A stretch of DNA of 64,000 bases, taken from contig JAVHZZ010000010.1 of assembly GCA_036250195.1 (NCBI GenBank), positions 104,691,278 through 104,755,277 on the forward strand, read 5' to 3'. This document shows, piece by piece, positions 48,096-61,325 of this stretch; positions within the stretch are counted from its first letter, which is position 1; each line of letters starts with the position of its first letter. The notes under the pieces were generated by a model. It searched no databases. It worked only from the letters and a program-made list of their open reading frames with translations, and was not told where the DNA came from. This DNA is from Mixophyes australis. Its lineage: Eukaryota > Chordata > Amphibia > Anura > Limnodynastidae. A program made the translations under genes and the position numbers.

Positions 48096-48421
48096 TTCAT
48101 GTGTGTATGTGTGAGTGTGTGTCCCTGCTCTACATGTGTGTGTCCATGTCAGTCCTCCCTGTCTCCCTTCTGTGTCTCTGGGATCGCTCTCTCTGGCCTT
48201 CCTCTGACAAGTCACATGGGACACATCACATGACCAGCTGCCCTCCCATGTGAGACAGAGGAGGCTCCTACACAGCTCTGCTGGATGCAGGTCAGTGTGT
48301 GAGGAGAAAAGGGGGGGTGTATTTTCTAAATGTAATAAGAGAGGGGGGGGAATTGTATTAATATAATGAAGTGAGCTGATTTGTCTTACTGTAATAAGGG
48401 TAATAAGGGGTTGCTTTAAAG

Positions 48422-48569
48422 CAGGCCTGTCCAACCTGCGGCCCTCCAGATGTTGTGAAACTACAAGTCCCAGCATTCCCTTCCAGCTATCAACAGGTTG
48501 TCTACTGGCAAAGCATGCTGGGGCTTGTAGTTTCACAACACCTGGAGGGCCGCAGGTTGGACAGGCCTG
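48422..48569. mobile_element. hAT-type MITE, 8-bp duplication
   Basis: 148 bp flanked by CTTTAAAG (48414-48421, 48570-48577). Arms starting CAGGCCTGTCCAACCTGCGG are near-identical in opposite sense, including 'tgttgtgaaactacaag'. Confidence 0.92.
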
Positions 48570-48579
48570 CTTTAAAGTA

Positions 48580-49240
48580 ATGAGGGAAGTGGGGGGTTTC
48601 TTATTGTAATGAGAGGTGACCTATTAATTTAATGGTGGACTGTGGCTGGGGACTAAGTTTGGGGAAAAGGAGGGCTATTTATTAAATGTGAATATGAATT
48701 ATTTAATGCTGGGGATGGTTGTGGGAAATGGTTATATTTATTAAACGTAATTGTTATTTTATTGCTAGGGCTGTTTGGAGGGAGGGAAATAGGTTCATTT
48801 ATTAATTAGGAGTACTACTAATTTAATGCTGGGGCTGGGTGGAGTGAAATAGGTCTATTAATTAATTGTGTATGCTGTTAATTTAATGTCAGGGCTGGTT
48901 GGAGAGAAAAGATCTATTTATCAAATACGAATACTTTAATATATTTTAACGTTGGGGCCTCATTATTAAATGTGGGTGCTATTGATTTAACGCTGGGGGT
49001 GGTTGAAGTTTTCTAACTTACATGTACATATTTTTTTTTTCAAATAGGGCCCCCAACATTCCAGGATCCAGACAAGCAGCAATTAAAGACGCCAACAGCC
49101 ACAGGTGGTGAAAGAGACAATAACAGGTAGGAGAGAGCAGGAAAATCTGCCAACTGTCCTGAGTCTGGTGGGGCAGTATATATTAATAATGAGCAGTGAG
49201 ACAGCTATCCCAGACATAGACTGAATGGTGGGCGCTATAC
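48580..49240. repeat. Degenerate tandem repeat region
   Basis: Loose units of about 60-70 bp built on 'atttaatgctggggctg' and 'atttattaa' recur from about 48610 to 49000, followed by a unique-looking stretch to 49240. Possibly the interior of an old repeat. Confidence 0.45.
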
Positions 49241-50020
49241 CTGGAAAATTATTATCACCAGATGCCAAATTTGAGAATAAATAAACAGATTGAAGAGACA
49301 TTGAGGGAATGAATTCAGAAATAATAAGAATTATCAGTCAGCGTACAGTTTTCATTATCACTCGCACGTTGCACAATTTTAAATTATTTTGCTGGTTTTT
49401 AATGAGTATGCTGATCATGCCAATTTTTTTTTAATGAGTATAAAAAATAATGAATATAAATAATAAAGGTTATGAGTTTAAACAGTGGAAAAATGTATAA
49501 AAAATAAATATGATGGATAAATATGACTAATCTGCGATACAACTTATTAACTCTTTGCTGTTCACTATTGTTTCAAGAGAGAAAGAATCAACAGACAAAC
49601 AGACTTTGACCCATGATAATTAGAAGCAGCTTTTTGTGAACTGATCACAGACATTCTTGGTGGCTCTTATATCCGTATAATTCACCAGAATGAATACATT
49701 ATCCCTCGTATTGTTTATAGTGTTTCAATAATGCTAATGCTTCAAGGAATAATTGATCGTAGTTTCACCATTGTCCACCATGAGATGCACAGGCTGAAGG
49801 TGAAACAGAATATATGTTATGTCATTTATTATATTATACAAAGTGTGTAACTGACAACTCCAGCCTTAATAATAATATAATTACCAATATTTAAGTACAA
49901 TTTTCAGGGATACTTTCCTCCTTAGCAGTGACGCCTAAGAAAGAGAAGACAGACAATAGCCTCTCTACTGAGTCAGGAGATCTGCAAGTGGGTTTACTGC
50001 CATTGTCACAAAAACTAGAT

Positions 50021-50164
50021 CAGTGTTGGCTAACCTGTGACACTCCAGGTGTTGTGAAACTAGTCCCAGCATACCCTTCCAGCAAAAAGCTGCTATATAT
50101 TGGCAAAGCATGCTGGGACTTGTAGTTTCACAACACCTGAAGTGTCACAGGTTAGCCAGCACTG
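50021..50164. mobile_element. hAT-type MITE, 8-bp duplication
   Basis: 144 bp flanked by AACTAGAT (50013-50020, 50165-50172). Ends CAGTGTTGGCTAACCTGTGA in inverted form. Same core as 48422-48569 ('gttgtgaaacta', 'cagcat'). Confidence 0.93.
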
Positions 50165-50559
50165 AACTAGATTAAGTCTTAAAAAAAATACTTGTACACA
50201 TTCATGCCTTTATATTTAATACCTAACATTCAACAAATACAAGGGAATGTATAAAAATATGTATGAAATCACGGTGATAAGTGTAATTTATTTATCACTG
50301 CAATTTAACATTATTTAATTGCTGGAGACATAGCGGAGTACGGAGCACGAACCAATTATGTTTATACTATCAGTATAAACATAATATAAATTGCAATTAA
50401 GCTCATTTGAAAAACATATAATTCCACGCCAATGTCAGGGATGGATGTACATTTTTGCTGGTGGGGGCAGGGGGGGGTTACAAATTATCATAACTTTGTA
50501 ACATTTTTGAAAACAATATTTGAAAGTAAATTCATGGGTGGCGACATTTCGTTTTTTAC

Positions 50560-50815
50560 CTCCGGAATATCCCGGACGAGGGGGCGTGGCTGGAGAACGG
50601 AAGGGGCAGGGCGGATAGATCACTTAATTTGGCCCTGCCCCCGCAAGGAACGTGAAATTTTGCAGCGGGGGTCGGTGCAAAAATGACGAATCTCCTCATT
50701 GAGGCTCACATCTTGCCCTCTTCACTAGGAGATGGGCTGGATGTCGAAGATTGGCCTGCTCTCCCGGGAGTCCGGGAGACCTGCCCGGAATTCGGGAGAG
50801 TAGCAAGTCTGAGTA
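50560..50815. repeat. Dispersed GC-rich repeat ('cgggagtccggg' family)
   Basis: Related to 9380-9655 and 55130-55375: 'ctgctctcccgggagtccgg', 'cccggaattcgggagagtag'. Confidence 0.55.
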
Positions 50816-51612
50816 ACTGTAGAATCTCTATTCACCATTGTAATGTTACCGTCTGTGTTATTTTCTATTTTATTTATTCCTCTGTCTCTTCTATAAGTCT
50901 CTCTCTGTATCTATCTCTGTCTGTCTCTCTCTGTGTCAGCCTGTCTATGTCTCTGTCTCTGTCTCTGTCTCTCTGTTTCCCTCTCTGCCTCATTTCTTCC
51001 CCATTGTTGGATCTGTTTTATCTTCACCGACCTCCTTCACTGCAGGGAAACCTGGCCCCTCCCACCCAGCCTGTCACATGACCTGGCTCACCTGTCACTC
51101 AAAATCCCTTTAATTGCCGGGAACGTAGACTCTCCTTTTCCAGCAGTGATTTCTGTTGCTAAGCACTATGGTTGTCGATCTCCCCCACCTCGTCCCACCA
51201 CTGACCAGCGCCCCACTCTGCTTGGTGACCTGGGCAGGGGGCACCTGGCTCACCCCCCTAGTTACGGCTGTATTGTATATATACTTCTCTATGTATATTA
51301 TCCAGCCTCCTGCTTAGTCACTTATCAGAGCGGGAGCAGCAGAAGCTATGTCAGGGCCGGTGACAGGTCACTTCCTCTGAATACTGAGTGAATAAAGCCT
51401 TTATATAGATAACATTACCATTTCCTTTCTCTTCTAACAAAAGGGAATTGAGAGTGTTTAGTTAATACATCAAAAAACAAGATACAGTACAACTAGCTGG
51501 TGCAGAGCGGAACTACTGAACAAACAGACTATTTTTAACGATGGGCATATTAATGGGAATTTATCTACCGACAGCGTATTAGTGGACATTACCACCGATG
51601 AACAAACTAGTG

Positions 51613-51850
51613 ATCATGGTGGCTCAGTGGTTAGCACTTCTGCCTCACAGCACTGGGGTCATGAGTTTGATTCCTGACCATGGTCTTATCTGTGAGGAGT
51701 TTGTATGTTCTCTCCGTGTTTGGGTGGGTGGGCTCCGGTTTCCTCCTACAATCCAAAAACATAGCTCTGTTGGGGGCAGGGACTGATGTGAGCGAGTTCT
51801 CTGTACAGCGCTGTGGAATTAGTGGCCCTATATAAATGATGATGATGATT
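51613..51850 (+). repeat. tRNA-derived SINE, internally deleted
   Basis: Head 'atggtggctcagtggttagc', shortened middle lacking the 'ttaattggctgct' part, tail 'tatataaatgatgatgatg'. Confidence 0.85.
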
Positions 51851-52309
51851 ATTGCTACTGGTGGGTATATTAGTGCCATATTATTATTTATGGGCACATC
51901 AATGGCATAATATTACATATTTACCACTGATGGGCACATTACTGGGCATTACCACTAATACCGTGCATATTAATACCAATAGACATGTTAGTGCCATCTT
52001 GATACTGTATGGATCCCCCTGCAAAGTGGTACAACCCGCACCGGGCTTTGCAGACTGGGTGACTCATATAATAACAGCAAGACCCTTAGAGGTGGCATGT
52101 CCATGTCATGATGTCAATGGTCAGCATAAGGGCGGGGGTGGGGGTCAGGCGTACAAAAAAATGCAGGTCCCCCCCCCCAGGGTCAACCAGCCCCATGCTG
52201 AATAGCACTAGGTCTCTAGGATTGCCGGGTTAATAGTAAGTCAGAGATAGATTAAATACTATTGTGGTCCCACTGAGACTTGGCAGCCATTCACTGCTCG
52301 GGCATATCA

Positions 52310-52440
52310 GCACTTATAGAACTACAAGTGCCAGCATGCCTATGGCTGCCAGAGCATGCTGGAGCTTGTGGAACTACAAACACCAGCATGTCCTAAAAGA
52401 CAGGGCTTGCTGGAACATGTAGTTCTACAATAGTATCTAG
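52310..52440. repeat. Short inverted 'gaactacaag...ccagcatg' repeats
   Basis: Several inverted copies of 'aactacaagtgccagcatg', a core also found in the hAT-type MITEs here. A compound or degraded member. Confidence 0.4.
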
Positions 52441-53597
52441 CAGGAAAAAAAAAGGACACACGCTGTAGAAAAAAAAATATTACACATAAAATAAAAACGT
52501 CCCCAAACCATTCATTTACCTTTTCATTATACGCCTAAATGCATCGAAAATCTTCTTTGTGAAGTAGTCCATAGGTAAAGGAAATATAAAAAACAACCAT
52601 CTAAGACATATACAACTTGCACCTAGTGGAGCTGTGATGAGAGTGAATGAAGAGGTCAATATGCACTCAGCCAATCAGAGCGGTTTTCCTATGATGATCC
52701 AGCCAATCAGAAGCTATCCTCTCTGACTGACTGCGGCCATGGTAACATGGCCACACCTCCCATTTCTGATGGCACACACCCACCAAATTTCTGACTTAAG
52801 GTGTCTGCAGTCAGGACGGTAGGACAAAGCCCTCAAATTGGGACTGTCCCACCTATCTCGGGGAACAGCCTATGACTAGTCCAGATTAGATACTACCCAA
52901 CGATAAGACCATTGCCAGCAGGTTCTGCAGTCAGCGGGTTACAGAACATCCGGGGAAATCCTCACAGAAAGGGCTCATTCACAAACATAACATTTCGGTG
53001 CAAAATTTGCCATGAACCATAACGACCAATGAGATACCTGCTTTCATTGTCTAACTTGCTCTACACAGATTAAATCTAATTGGTTGCTCTGGTTCAGTGC
53101 AAAATTTACAACTTAAAGCAATGATTCTTGCCTACAGAACCACTTGGTTTTGAAAATGCCACCTCACCCGCCACGTGGGGAGAATGCAGCAGCCACGACA
53201 GCTAACTAACCGCGCGTAGGACTGCTACCTACGCCTGCTCGCTATCATCGCTATAAGAGCAACATGAAACATTCAACTGTACCCCAAATCTACAACTCCC
53301 CCAAACTGACTGCTGGTAGATTTATAATCTGGTGGCTTGGATCAAGCAACTCAAATGACCCCCCAACATTGTCCAATGTTCCCTTCAATCAAGTGGTATT
53401 TGTCTTGGTAGAAGCCATGTGTGCCAAATTAGACCCAAGTTCACTGGCTTTGCCCCTCCATAATTAGTAAGTGTAATGGTGGCCCTGTGCAAATGCCTCT
53501 TTGACCCATTAAGTACTTTTACTTTTACCTTTGCACTCTAGCTGGTCCAGTGTGCAATATGATGTAGCACGTGCCCTTGTGTTTCAAATTCCCATTG

Positions 53598-53731
53598 TCC
53601 TATAGATTGTAAGCTTTCGAGCAGGGTTCTCTTACCTCTCTGTCTGTATATATTACCCAGTATTGTTTTATCAATGTTTGTTCCCAATTGTAAAGCGCTA
53701 CAGAATTTGCTGGCGCTATATAAATAAATGT

Positions 53732-53762
<31 letters not shown>
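53598..53762 (+). repeat. Retroelement 3' end with (GAT)n tail
   Basis: 'gattgtaagctttcgagcag', 'tattacccagtattg', 'gcgctatataaataaatgtt' then about ten GAT units. Same family as 4066-4190. Confidence 0.75.
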
Positions 53763-54476
53763 GTGTCCCTGAATTATACTGATATTACCCCTTGGTGTAG
53801 TGTGCAGATAGGACGTATTCATATACTTCCACGTAACATAAAATAAATGCATAGATATGTCGCGGATTGTGTAGACATGATTTGCTGTGGAATATATTTA
53901 GCGAGGGCTGTAAGTGTAGCTTGTGAATCACACCCTACTTGTACTGTATCATTTTACTTTGGATGGACCCCACCACATTAAAGGCAGAGAGAGACAACTA
54001 ACGAGTACGACACGGGGCTATACCAGCAGCTATTTGCATTTTTGTGGGGGCGTAGAATCTTTTCTTATCCGTGGCGCAGCTCAAACCTTTCATTACCCTC
54101 AAGGACAAAGCTGAGGTCACGAGTCGCGCTAACCAAAGTGCAACAAAATTAGAACATTTTCCTTTAAGATTGTAACTGGATTAGAGGTCTCTCTAGCACT
54201 GCCAGATGCTGTGGCTCAGTCAGCCACCCTGTACTGAATACGGCTATTTTTGTTCTCTGACAAGCGGAGCCTCCTTTGGCTCTAGTCCCAGAAAAACCCT
54301 GGGCAAGAAAGAGTGGATGTTATAAGTGGCATCATTTCGCCAAACAATATCCAGCCAATATAATTTTGATTTGAGCCCAGCGAGCCTTTCTGACCTCGAT
54401 TTATAGATCATTTAATTATTTTACCCCTAATAACAAACAAAACAGTTAAATATAGTTAAAGGCAAATAACGACTAC

Positions 54477-54808
54477 GGGCCTGATTCATTAAGGATCTTA
54501 AATTAAGAGGTATCTTATTTCAGTCTCCTGGACAAAACCATGTTATAATGTAAGGGGTGCAAATGAGTGTTCTGTTTTGCACATGAGTTAAATACTGACT
54601 GTTTTTTCATGTAGCACACACATATCAACTTTAAATTTCAGTGTACAAATAAGCTATCAAGTATTTGTGTGCTACATGAAATAACAGTCAGTATTTAACT
54701 TATTTGCAAAACAGAACACTCATTTGCACCCCTTGCATTGTAACATGGTTTTGTCCAGGAGACTGAAATAAGATACCTCTTCATTTAAGATCCTTAATGA
54801 ATCAGGGA
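54477..54808. mobile_element. Long-hairpin MITE (about 330 bp)
   Basis: Starts GGGCCTGATTCATTAAGGAT and ends with its complement. Arms of roughly 150 bp include 'caaaaccatgtta', 'gcaaatgagtgttctgtttt' and 'catgtagcacaca'. Partial relatives at 57850-58096 and 61326-61620. Confidence 0.85.
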
Positions 54809-54879
54809 AATCCAAATCCAAATATAGGGACATTTGGATTTGCCGGTGTCATTTGATGTTTAAACGTGAGTTTGCCGTA

Positions 54880-55120
54880 TCTGGCATGAATTCGCTCTGC
54901 GCAAGCGTTAATATGGGACTGACGCCAATGAACCCAATTACACGCAATTCATGTCTGAACACAAATGACACATACGACTGCCGACGTTTTCAAGGGCGAA
55001 ATAGCGTCTGGAAGGGGCAGACGAACGTAGACAAAGTATAGTAAGGGCGCTCGGAGGGCGTTCCGATGCAGATACGACCGTTTCATGTCCTGGGTATCTT
55101 GTATATAAACTTCTTTTAGC
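54880..55120. repeat. Dispersed repeat ('cgctctgcgcaagcg' family)
   Basis: 'attcgctctgcgcaagcg', 'acgccaatgaacccaa' and 'cgttccgatgcagatac' recur in diverged form at 60025-60240 and about 3905-4025. Confidence 0.5.
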
Positions 55121-55129
55121 CGTATCACA

Positions 55130-55375
55130 TACTTACCAACTTTTGCAGCCAGCTGTCCGGGAATCGGGTTCCATCTTGGGGGTGTGGCCATGCGAATCGC
55201 GCCATTAGGCCACGCCCACCATCAATATTTGCCCATTTCAGCCTATCGCCCCCACCCGCTTCACAAACGAGGTGAGCTGGACCCAGGATGTTGACCTGCT
55301 CTCCCAGGAGTCCAGGAGAACTCCCAAAAATTCGTCAGTCTCCTGGACATTCCGGGAGAGTAGGCAACTATGCTG
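55130..55375. repeat. Dispersed GC-rich repeat copy
   Basis: Same family as 9380-9655; a fragment follows at 55835-55930. Confidence 0.5.
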
Positions 55376-57057
55376 TATCATTTGAACCAGCTACAGGTCA
55401 AGTGTAAGTGACATCTGATAGTCATTACTGACACGGGATAGTCTTTGTTTTGAAAACTACAGGTATGTGTGCCACTAGAAAGAACATGTGTATGCAAATA
55501 AGATAGAATATAGAAACGCATTGTGTATGTACAATCTGCATTAAGAACAGCCTAATTTATGCATATAATGTAAAAAAAAAAGAAAAGCTTTGTTTTTAAA
55601 GCACATATTTATATTAATGATAATAGTCAGCACTCGGCGCAGACTGTCATACCACCACTTTTCCTACTGCTTTCATTGTAAGACTATCAAACTCCATTCA
55701 CTTACATTGTGCATACCATACAATGCATTGTTGTATTGGCAAATACATACACTTGGACCTAGTAGATGTAATGGAAAGGGCTTGTTTGCAAGCGGAAAAG
55801 TCCTTTTAAATACAATCTCTCTAATACCCACTTCATTAGGAAGTCCGCGGGAGAATGGAGACCAGGAGACCAGGAGACCTACCTGGAATTTGGAAGTCAC
55901 TCGAATATCTCGGGAGAGTGGGCAAGTATACTCATAGCAAACATTCTTTACAAGTGCAAACCCTAAAATAACCTGATCACTGAGCACGGTCATAAATTTA
56001 CAGAAATACATACTGAGAATAGCACCCAAGACACTGAACAAAATAAGTGGTATTGTGTATTTACTGAGCAAAATGAACTTGGAAATATTTTGGAGACACA
56101 AAGCTCCATGAACTTCACGAAAGTTAAAGTGCTCACATGTGAATTCAAGGACATTCCACCCTGGAAACATTTCCCCTCTATATTTACAGGAAGCTGCTGG
56201 TGTTGATCACATGTGTTAATATTTGGCCCCATCTAGTGGACAAAAGATAATTTACACCTGTTGTATTCAGAACTTGAAGCATGTTATTTACATCTGCTGT
56301 ACGGTGAAGTGTAAGCCATTGTTCTTGTAATTTTTAACAAAGCAACCACAGTTTCGTGTAGGCAAATGGAGTTAGACCTATCAGATTGGATTATTTAGGG
56401 AGAAGGTTTTTTGAGACTAGGTAGAGTTTTATCGAGTTTTCTTTGTTACGAGTGAAAACACGGGTCTGGGTGTGTTACCGTCATACCATCTGGTGTGAGA
56501 CCCGCCTATGTGCGCAGGATCTTCCACTTTATCTCTGACCATGGGGGGAGACACTTGGACTTGATCTTCGGGTGGCTCCCACGCACTTCTGTCATCTGTG
56601 ATATTATATTATTTACCTGTTCATCCAGTCAGTGTTTTTTTCTGTCCGTAAGTCAAGCCGTACACATCTCAAGAAGTATCCGCCTTCGCATGGACAGCAT
56701 ATGTGCCTGGTATATGACAGGTCATCGTCATCATCCAGTATTTGCACCCGGGTTGTATTAAATCTCTCTGTACGACGGGATCTGCAGACATATAAAAGAT
56801 TTAACTTGGAGAGGGTTATAAGTGAGCTCTTGGACACTTGTCCAAAACGCTTATGTCAGAGTTTTTAAATCCGCTCCAGTGATTGAAGTGTTCTTGTGAC
56901 ATCCTCTTCATTACTTGGTGAATATTTACAGAGATAAGAGGAGGCTGGTTCAGATACAATGGTTTCCTGGGCATAAATCATTGAAATTTCACATGCCCCA
57001 TTGCCAAATATACTGCCCTGCTCAACCGCTAGCCACATTGCCATCTATATTATAGTG

Positions 57058-57638
57058 TTATGTTCGTATTGTCGCTACCAACAAATACTGTCCAATGCGA
57101 TTAATGTGGTTCCAACGGTCAAAGAGATTTAATAGAAAAAGATAGCAGGTTTACAGCAAGCCATGATGATGCATAAGAAGGTATAACAAAATACAGGAAA
57201 GTATAAAAAATACATTACGCCTGCACCCCCTGGGCCCAGGTTCAGATACAGTCATGTAGTCTGCAGTCAGAGAGATTTAACACTGGCCCAGGACTTGCTT
57301 ATATACAGTTTGAGTTAACATAAACAGTGATGATATCACAAATATACTCAGATATCTCTAAGAGAGGTCTCCATTGGTCCAGGGTTAACGATGTTCCAGT
57401 AGACTGCTGGTCATAGGTCAGTTCATTTGATCTCTCTCCAAAGGTGGGGGTAACTTACGCCAACTGTTGCCTACATGTCTTCCCGCTGAAAAAACAGGTC
57501 AAACTGACCCATAAACAAAGTGCTTTTGAGTATTAATCTCATACCATTCATAACTTGTGATCGCAATATGCGATCACTTTCCTATTGACACCAGATTGCA
57601 GCTAGTAAAATATAGATTAATATGAGACCAAACTCCAC
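57058..57638 (-). mobile_element. Possible solo LTR
   Basis: On the minus strand it shows a TATA-like 'tgtatataagc' (near 57300), a downstream polyadenylation-like 'tattaaa' (near 57130) and TG...CA-type ends. No matching target duplication found, so tentative. Confidence 0.3.
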
Positions 57639-57849
57639 ACATTTCTGTGGACCTGAACCATAGATACCTATACTGTGTAAAAAGGAGTGTCTGCGCTAAA
57701 GACTATTGACAAAAAGGTAGTATCAAAATGACTGATGAATTAGGAGTCGCATTCCCAATTAGATAAAACATACATCTACATTTATTAATATACAGGAAAA
57801 ACATATAAACATACAGTAAAAATATTGATAGATTGATAGCTTGTTATCA

Positions 57850-58096
57850 ATTTATCAATATTTTTGCACCTAAGTTAAATACTGTCTATTTTTTCATGTA
57901 GTACACAAATACTTGATAGCTTATTTGCACACTTAAATTTAAAGTTGAAATTTGTGTGCTATATGAAAAAACATACAATATTTAACTTAAGTGCAAAATA
58001 GAAAATTAATTTACACCCCCTGCATTGTAACATGGTTTTGTCCAGGAGACTACTTACTCAATTTTTTTAATTAACTTTCCCTAATGAATCAGGCCC
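57850..58096. mobile_element. Long-hairpin MITE, partial
   Basis: Relative of 54477-54808: 'gttaaatactgtctattttt', 'gtaacatggttttgtccagg', right end '...ctaatgaatcaggccc'. The left terminus is missing. Confidence 0.75.
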
Positions 58097-58574
58097 TATG
58101 TTATTGACAGGTGATATTAATTCTAATACTTTTTTTTCTCTCTGCATTTTGGTACTTTATATCCCCCATATGTATTGGACGTTTCCCGCAGTGTCTGTTA
58201 GAGCAGAGCGGACCTAGACCCGTATTCATCACCAGACGTATCTTCACATACGCTCCTTGCTGAATATCGACGCGTGTATGCTCGATGTACGTGCGTTTTT
58301 TACATTACGTTCGTTTTCCATTTGTTAATGTATTAACAAATGGAAATCATTTCAGGCACTGACTGTTTTCTTCCTAGGATCAGTGATTATTCTTTCAAGC
58401 CCATGGTATGAAGCGATCAACATGCAGTGAATACAGACCTAGTAGACTATCCCTAATGCTGGGATCCTGCTGCTCAGAATGTGGGTTTCTTCTTTCAGTT
58501 CCAGCACAGACTAGTAGTTAATTGCCACCTGACTACATTGCACCTACTGCATGTTTCTGAGCCTGTGGTTGGGA

Positions 58575-58660
58575 AATTAGGTTGTAAGCTCCACTGGGAC
58601 AGGGACCGATGTGCATTAATACATTGTGGTATATGTTAGTGCTATATAAATATTAGTGCT
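58575..58660 (+). repeat. Diverged SINE 3' tail
   Basis: 'ggttgtaagctccactggga' and 'gtgctatataaatatt' resemble the SINE tail. Confidence 0.5.
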
Positions 58661-60024
58661 ACTACCACATAGATGGCGAGATTGGGTGAGATCCTGCAGC
58701 ACCCAGTCATCGTGGCCGGATCACTTCCGCTATCATTCAGCCTCTTAGTGAGGTCAGTAGATGAACGATTAACAACATGACCGATAATGATCCTATAGAT
58801 TTTGATAGGATTGTGGTTGTTTTTGGGGTCACCAACACAATTGCCCGATATCACTGCTGACACTGTGGCCAACTTATAACAAGTTCTCCACTTCTTTGTT
58901 TGTTTTTTGTTTGAGGATTCTAGATATAATTAAACAAAATACAGAAACATAATATAAGTTCACACAGGGAACAAATTATATTTTGTTTACAAAACACATA
59001 TTTCTGGACTTGTTGGTTCCTGGTTGAGATGTAGCTCGTCTGACGGTCTTGTGATAGCTCAGAAATTTAGGTCACCAAACACTTAATCCTTTCTTGCTAA
59101 GGCCTCAAAGAAGCTACTGGCTGTGAACTCTGGAATATAGAAAATATATTTGTATTACAAACTTCCCGATTAATAATCAAGCTCATCATATGATTCTTCT
59201 GGATGCACCACTGACCGTTCCCTAATTGTAAACTTTTCATACTGATTTTTTTTTAGTTTTTGTCTGCCAGTTGGTGCGTAACATGTTAATGTGTGTTACT
59301 GAAATTAGTTTGGAAAGACACAGAGAGAGGGTTTTTAAAAAAAACTATTTATTGCATTACACATTGTCTGCAGTTTTCAAGAACTTTAGTCTCTCTGTGT
59401 CAGGAGGATCTCTCATTCCACCAGGGCCTGGTTATCCAACAGGCTCTCTAGACTGCAGCCTAGGGCGCAAGGATTTTTTTGGGGCGCAATATTTTTGGAG
59501 GTGAAAATTTGTGACAGGGAGAGGCCTAATCTGAAGGAAGCTGATTTAGTTTTTGTCTGTGATTATTAGACTGGCGAGGGAGGTAAGAGGGCGTTACAAG
59601 CGTACTAGCCTAGGTCGGCCTGAACCCTCAGTCAGGTCCTGCATTCAACGTTAACTCAATGAGATGTACGGACATAGTAAATGAGGCCGTACACACATCA
59701 CACTACTGTCACGTAGTTTCAGAACAAGCCGTATCAGCCACCATCAGATAAAACAGAGTCACTGTGATTGGACGGGCTGACTCTGCAGCGGCCTGTATCA
59801 CGCTTTACGATTCGCTGGTTGTAACTGACTACTCCTATTGGCTTGGCCAACCTATCAACACAAAGACTGTGTGTGTCATTGTACACCAACGTGGCGTATC
59901 CAGTGGGTCGAGAGCATCACTGTCACCAATGGAGTCTTTCACCGGCACCTAAAACCAGTGACATTTCTTGGATAATTTGTAGCTGCTGCAGCACCTCTGT
60001 GCTGTTTGTTCTAGACCTGATTCA

Positions 60025-60240
60025 TGCTGTATGTTGCGTGTATTCGCTCTGTGCATGCGCCAGAAGGGGACTTACGCCAATGAATGCAATAAAAACGCAA
60101 TTCAAGTCCGAATGTAAATTGCACCCACGGCTGCCTACGACTTGATGGGCGGAACGGGGGAGGGAAAGGGGCGGATGAATGTAGGTAACGTACAGTAAAA
60201 GTGTGAAGAGGGCATGCCAAATGTATGTACAGTACGCATT
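60025..60240. repeat. Dispersed repeat (relative of 54880-55120)
   Basis: 'attcgctctgtgcatgcg', 'acgccaatgaatgcaata' and 'gggcggatgaatgtagg' align with the 54880 copy. Confidence 0.5.
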
Positions 60241-60771
60241 AAAAAACATTTTTTAAAGCACATATTTTTTTATTAATGATTATAGTATTATTAGTTGTTC
60301 ATTTATTTTATAGAATACTTTTTTTGTTTGCGTTCAGATATGACTTTTCATTGCACATATATATATATGCATATCCTGCCGAATGTTTAGGCAGCGCGTA
60401 CTTACACCCAGATTCAAACGCATCTGGAGACCCGCTCATATTTTAATACAAGCAAAATTACGCTCAAGTTCCATACTCTTTATAAAAACACAAGTTACGT
60501 GCAGGTTGACTTCGGATATTAATCAGTCCCTTTGTGTTTCTCTTTGCATAACCCAGGATTGCTGCTTCAGCTTAGATAACCTTGTTTTGGAAGGAGCTAG
60601 CTAGCATCCATTAGCAGTTAACCATTAATTTGTCTCATGTTGTATCTAATGACACAAGGTTTAAATGATATGAGTATTTATATTACGCTGGATGTATTAT
60701 GCAATAACTATATTATGATTTAGGATTTCCATGGACAGGATTGCAGATTGTTTAGTAGTATGACAGATAGG

Positions 60772-61321
60772 TGTTAGAACTGTACTATAAATGATCTTGT
60801 AGCTCTTGCAGTACCTCAGTTCCACCAGAGGTGCTGCTGTTGTGATTTACAGGCTCAGTCTGCATGTAGTTGATCTCTGCTCATTAATCATTATCTCCTG
60901 TCCTTTATAAGTATCTCTCTCCCCTGTGAGGATCATTGTTTGACCTGGAACTATCTGAGGAGCTGTTAGTCTGTCTTCTAGTATCCTGCTCTCTTGTTCC
61001 AGCATTCTCTGCATTGCCCCTTGAAATTATGTAAATTTAGCTCTATCGTCTTGCAATCTAAGGATTATTGTTCAGCAAACCTGTTCCTGTTAATCCGTGT
61101 ATACACTTTTGGCCTGTGCTCCAGAAATCTGAGAAAGATACTGTGCTTTATCTGCAAACTCGAGCTTGTGTCTTTCTGCCTTTATACTGTTAAACTGCAC
61201 ACCAGATTCCAGTACCAGGTCTCCATATATATAAGTCACACTGTATGTTTGTGCAAAATAAATATTTACATTATTTACCATTCAATCGCTGTGTGATCTT
61301 GTCTTTGTCATCAAGCAACAT
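60772..61321 (+). mobile_element. Probable solo LTR, 5-bp duplication
   Basis: About 550 bp, starting TGTTAG and ending ...CAACA(T), flanked by ATAGG at 60767-60771 and 61322-61326. A TATA-like ctttataagt is at 60903 and AATAAA at 61257-61262. No internal coding region nearby, consistent with a recombined single LTR. The extra T at the 3' end is a weakness. Confidence 0.5.
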
Positions 61322-61325
61322 ATAG

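Noticed and set aside
47949..48536. 195-codon minus-strand ORF
   Set aside because: Spans the hAT element, low-complexity DNA and part of a second MITE; no protein similarity recognised.
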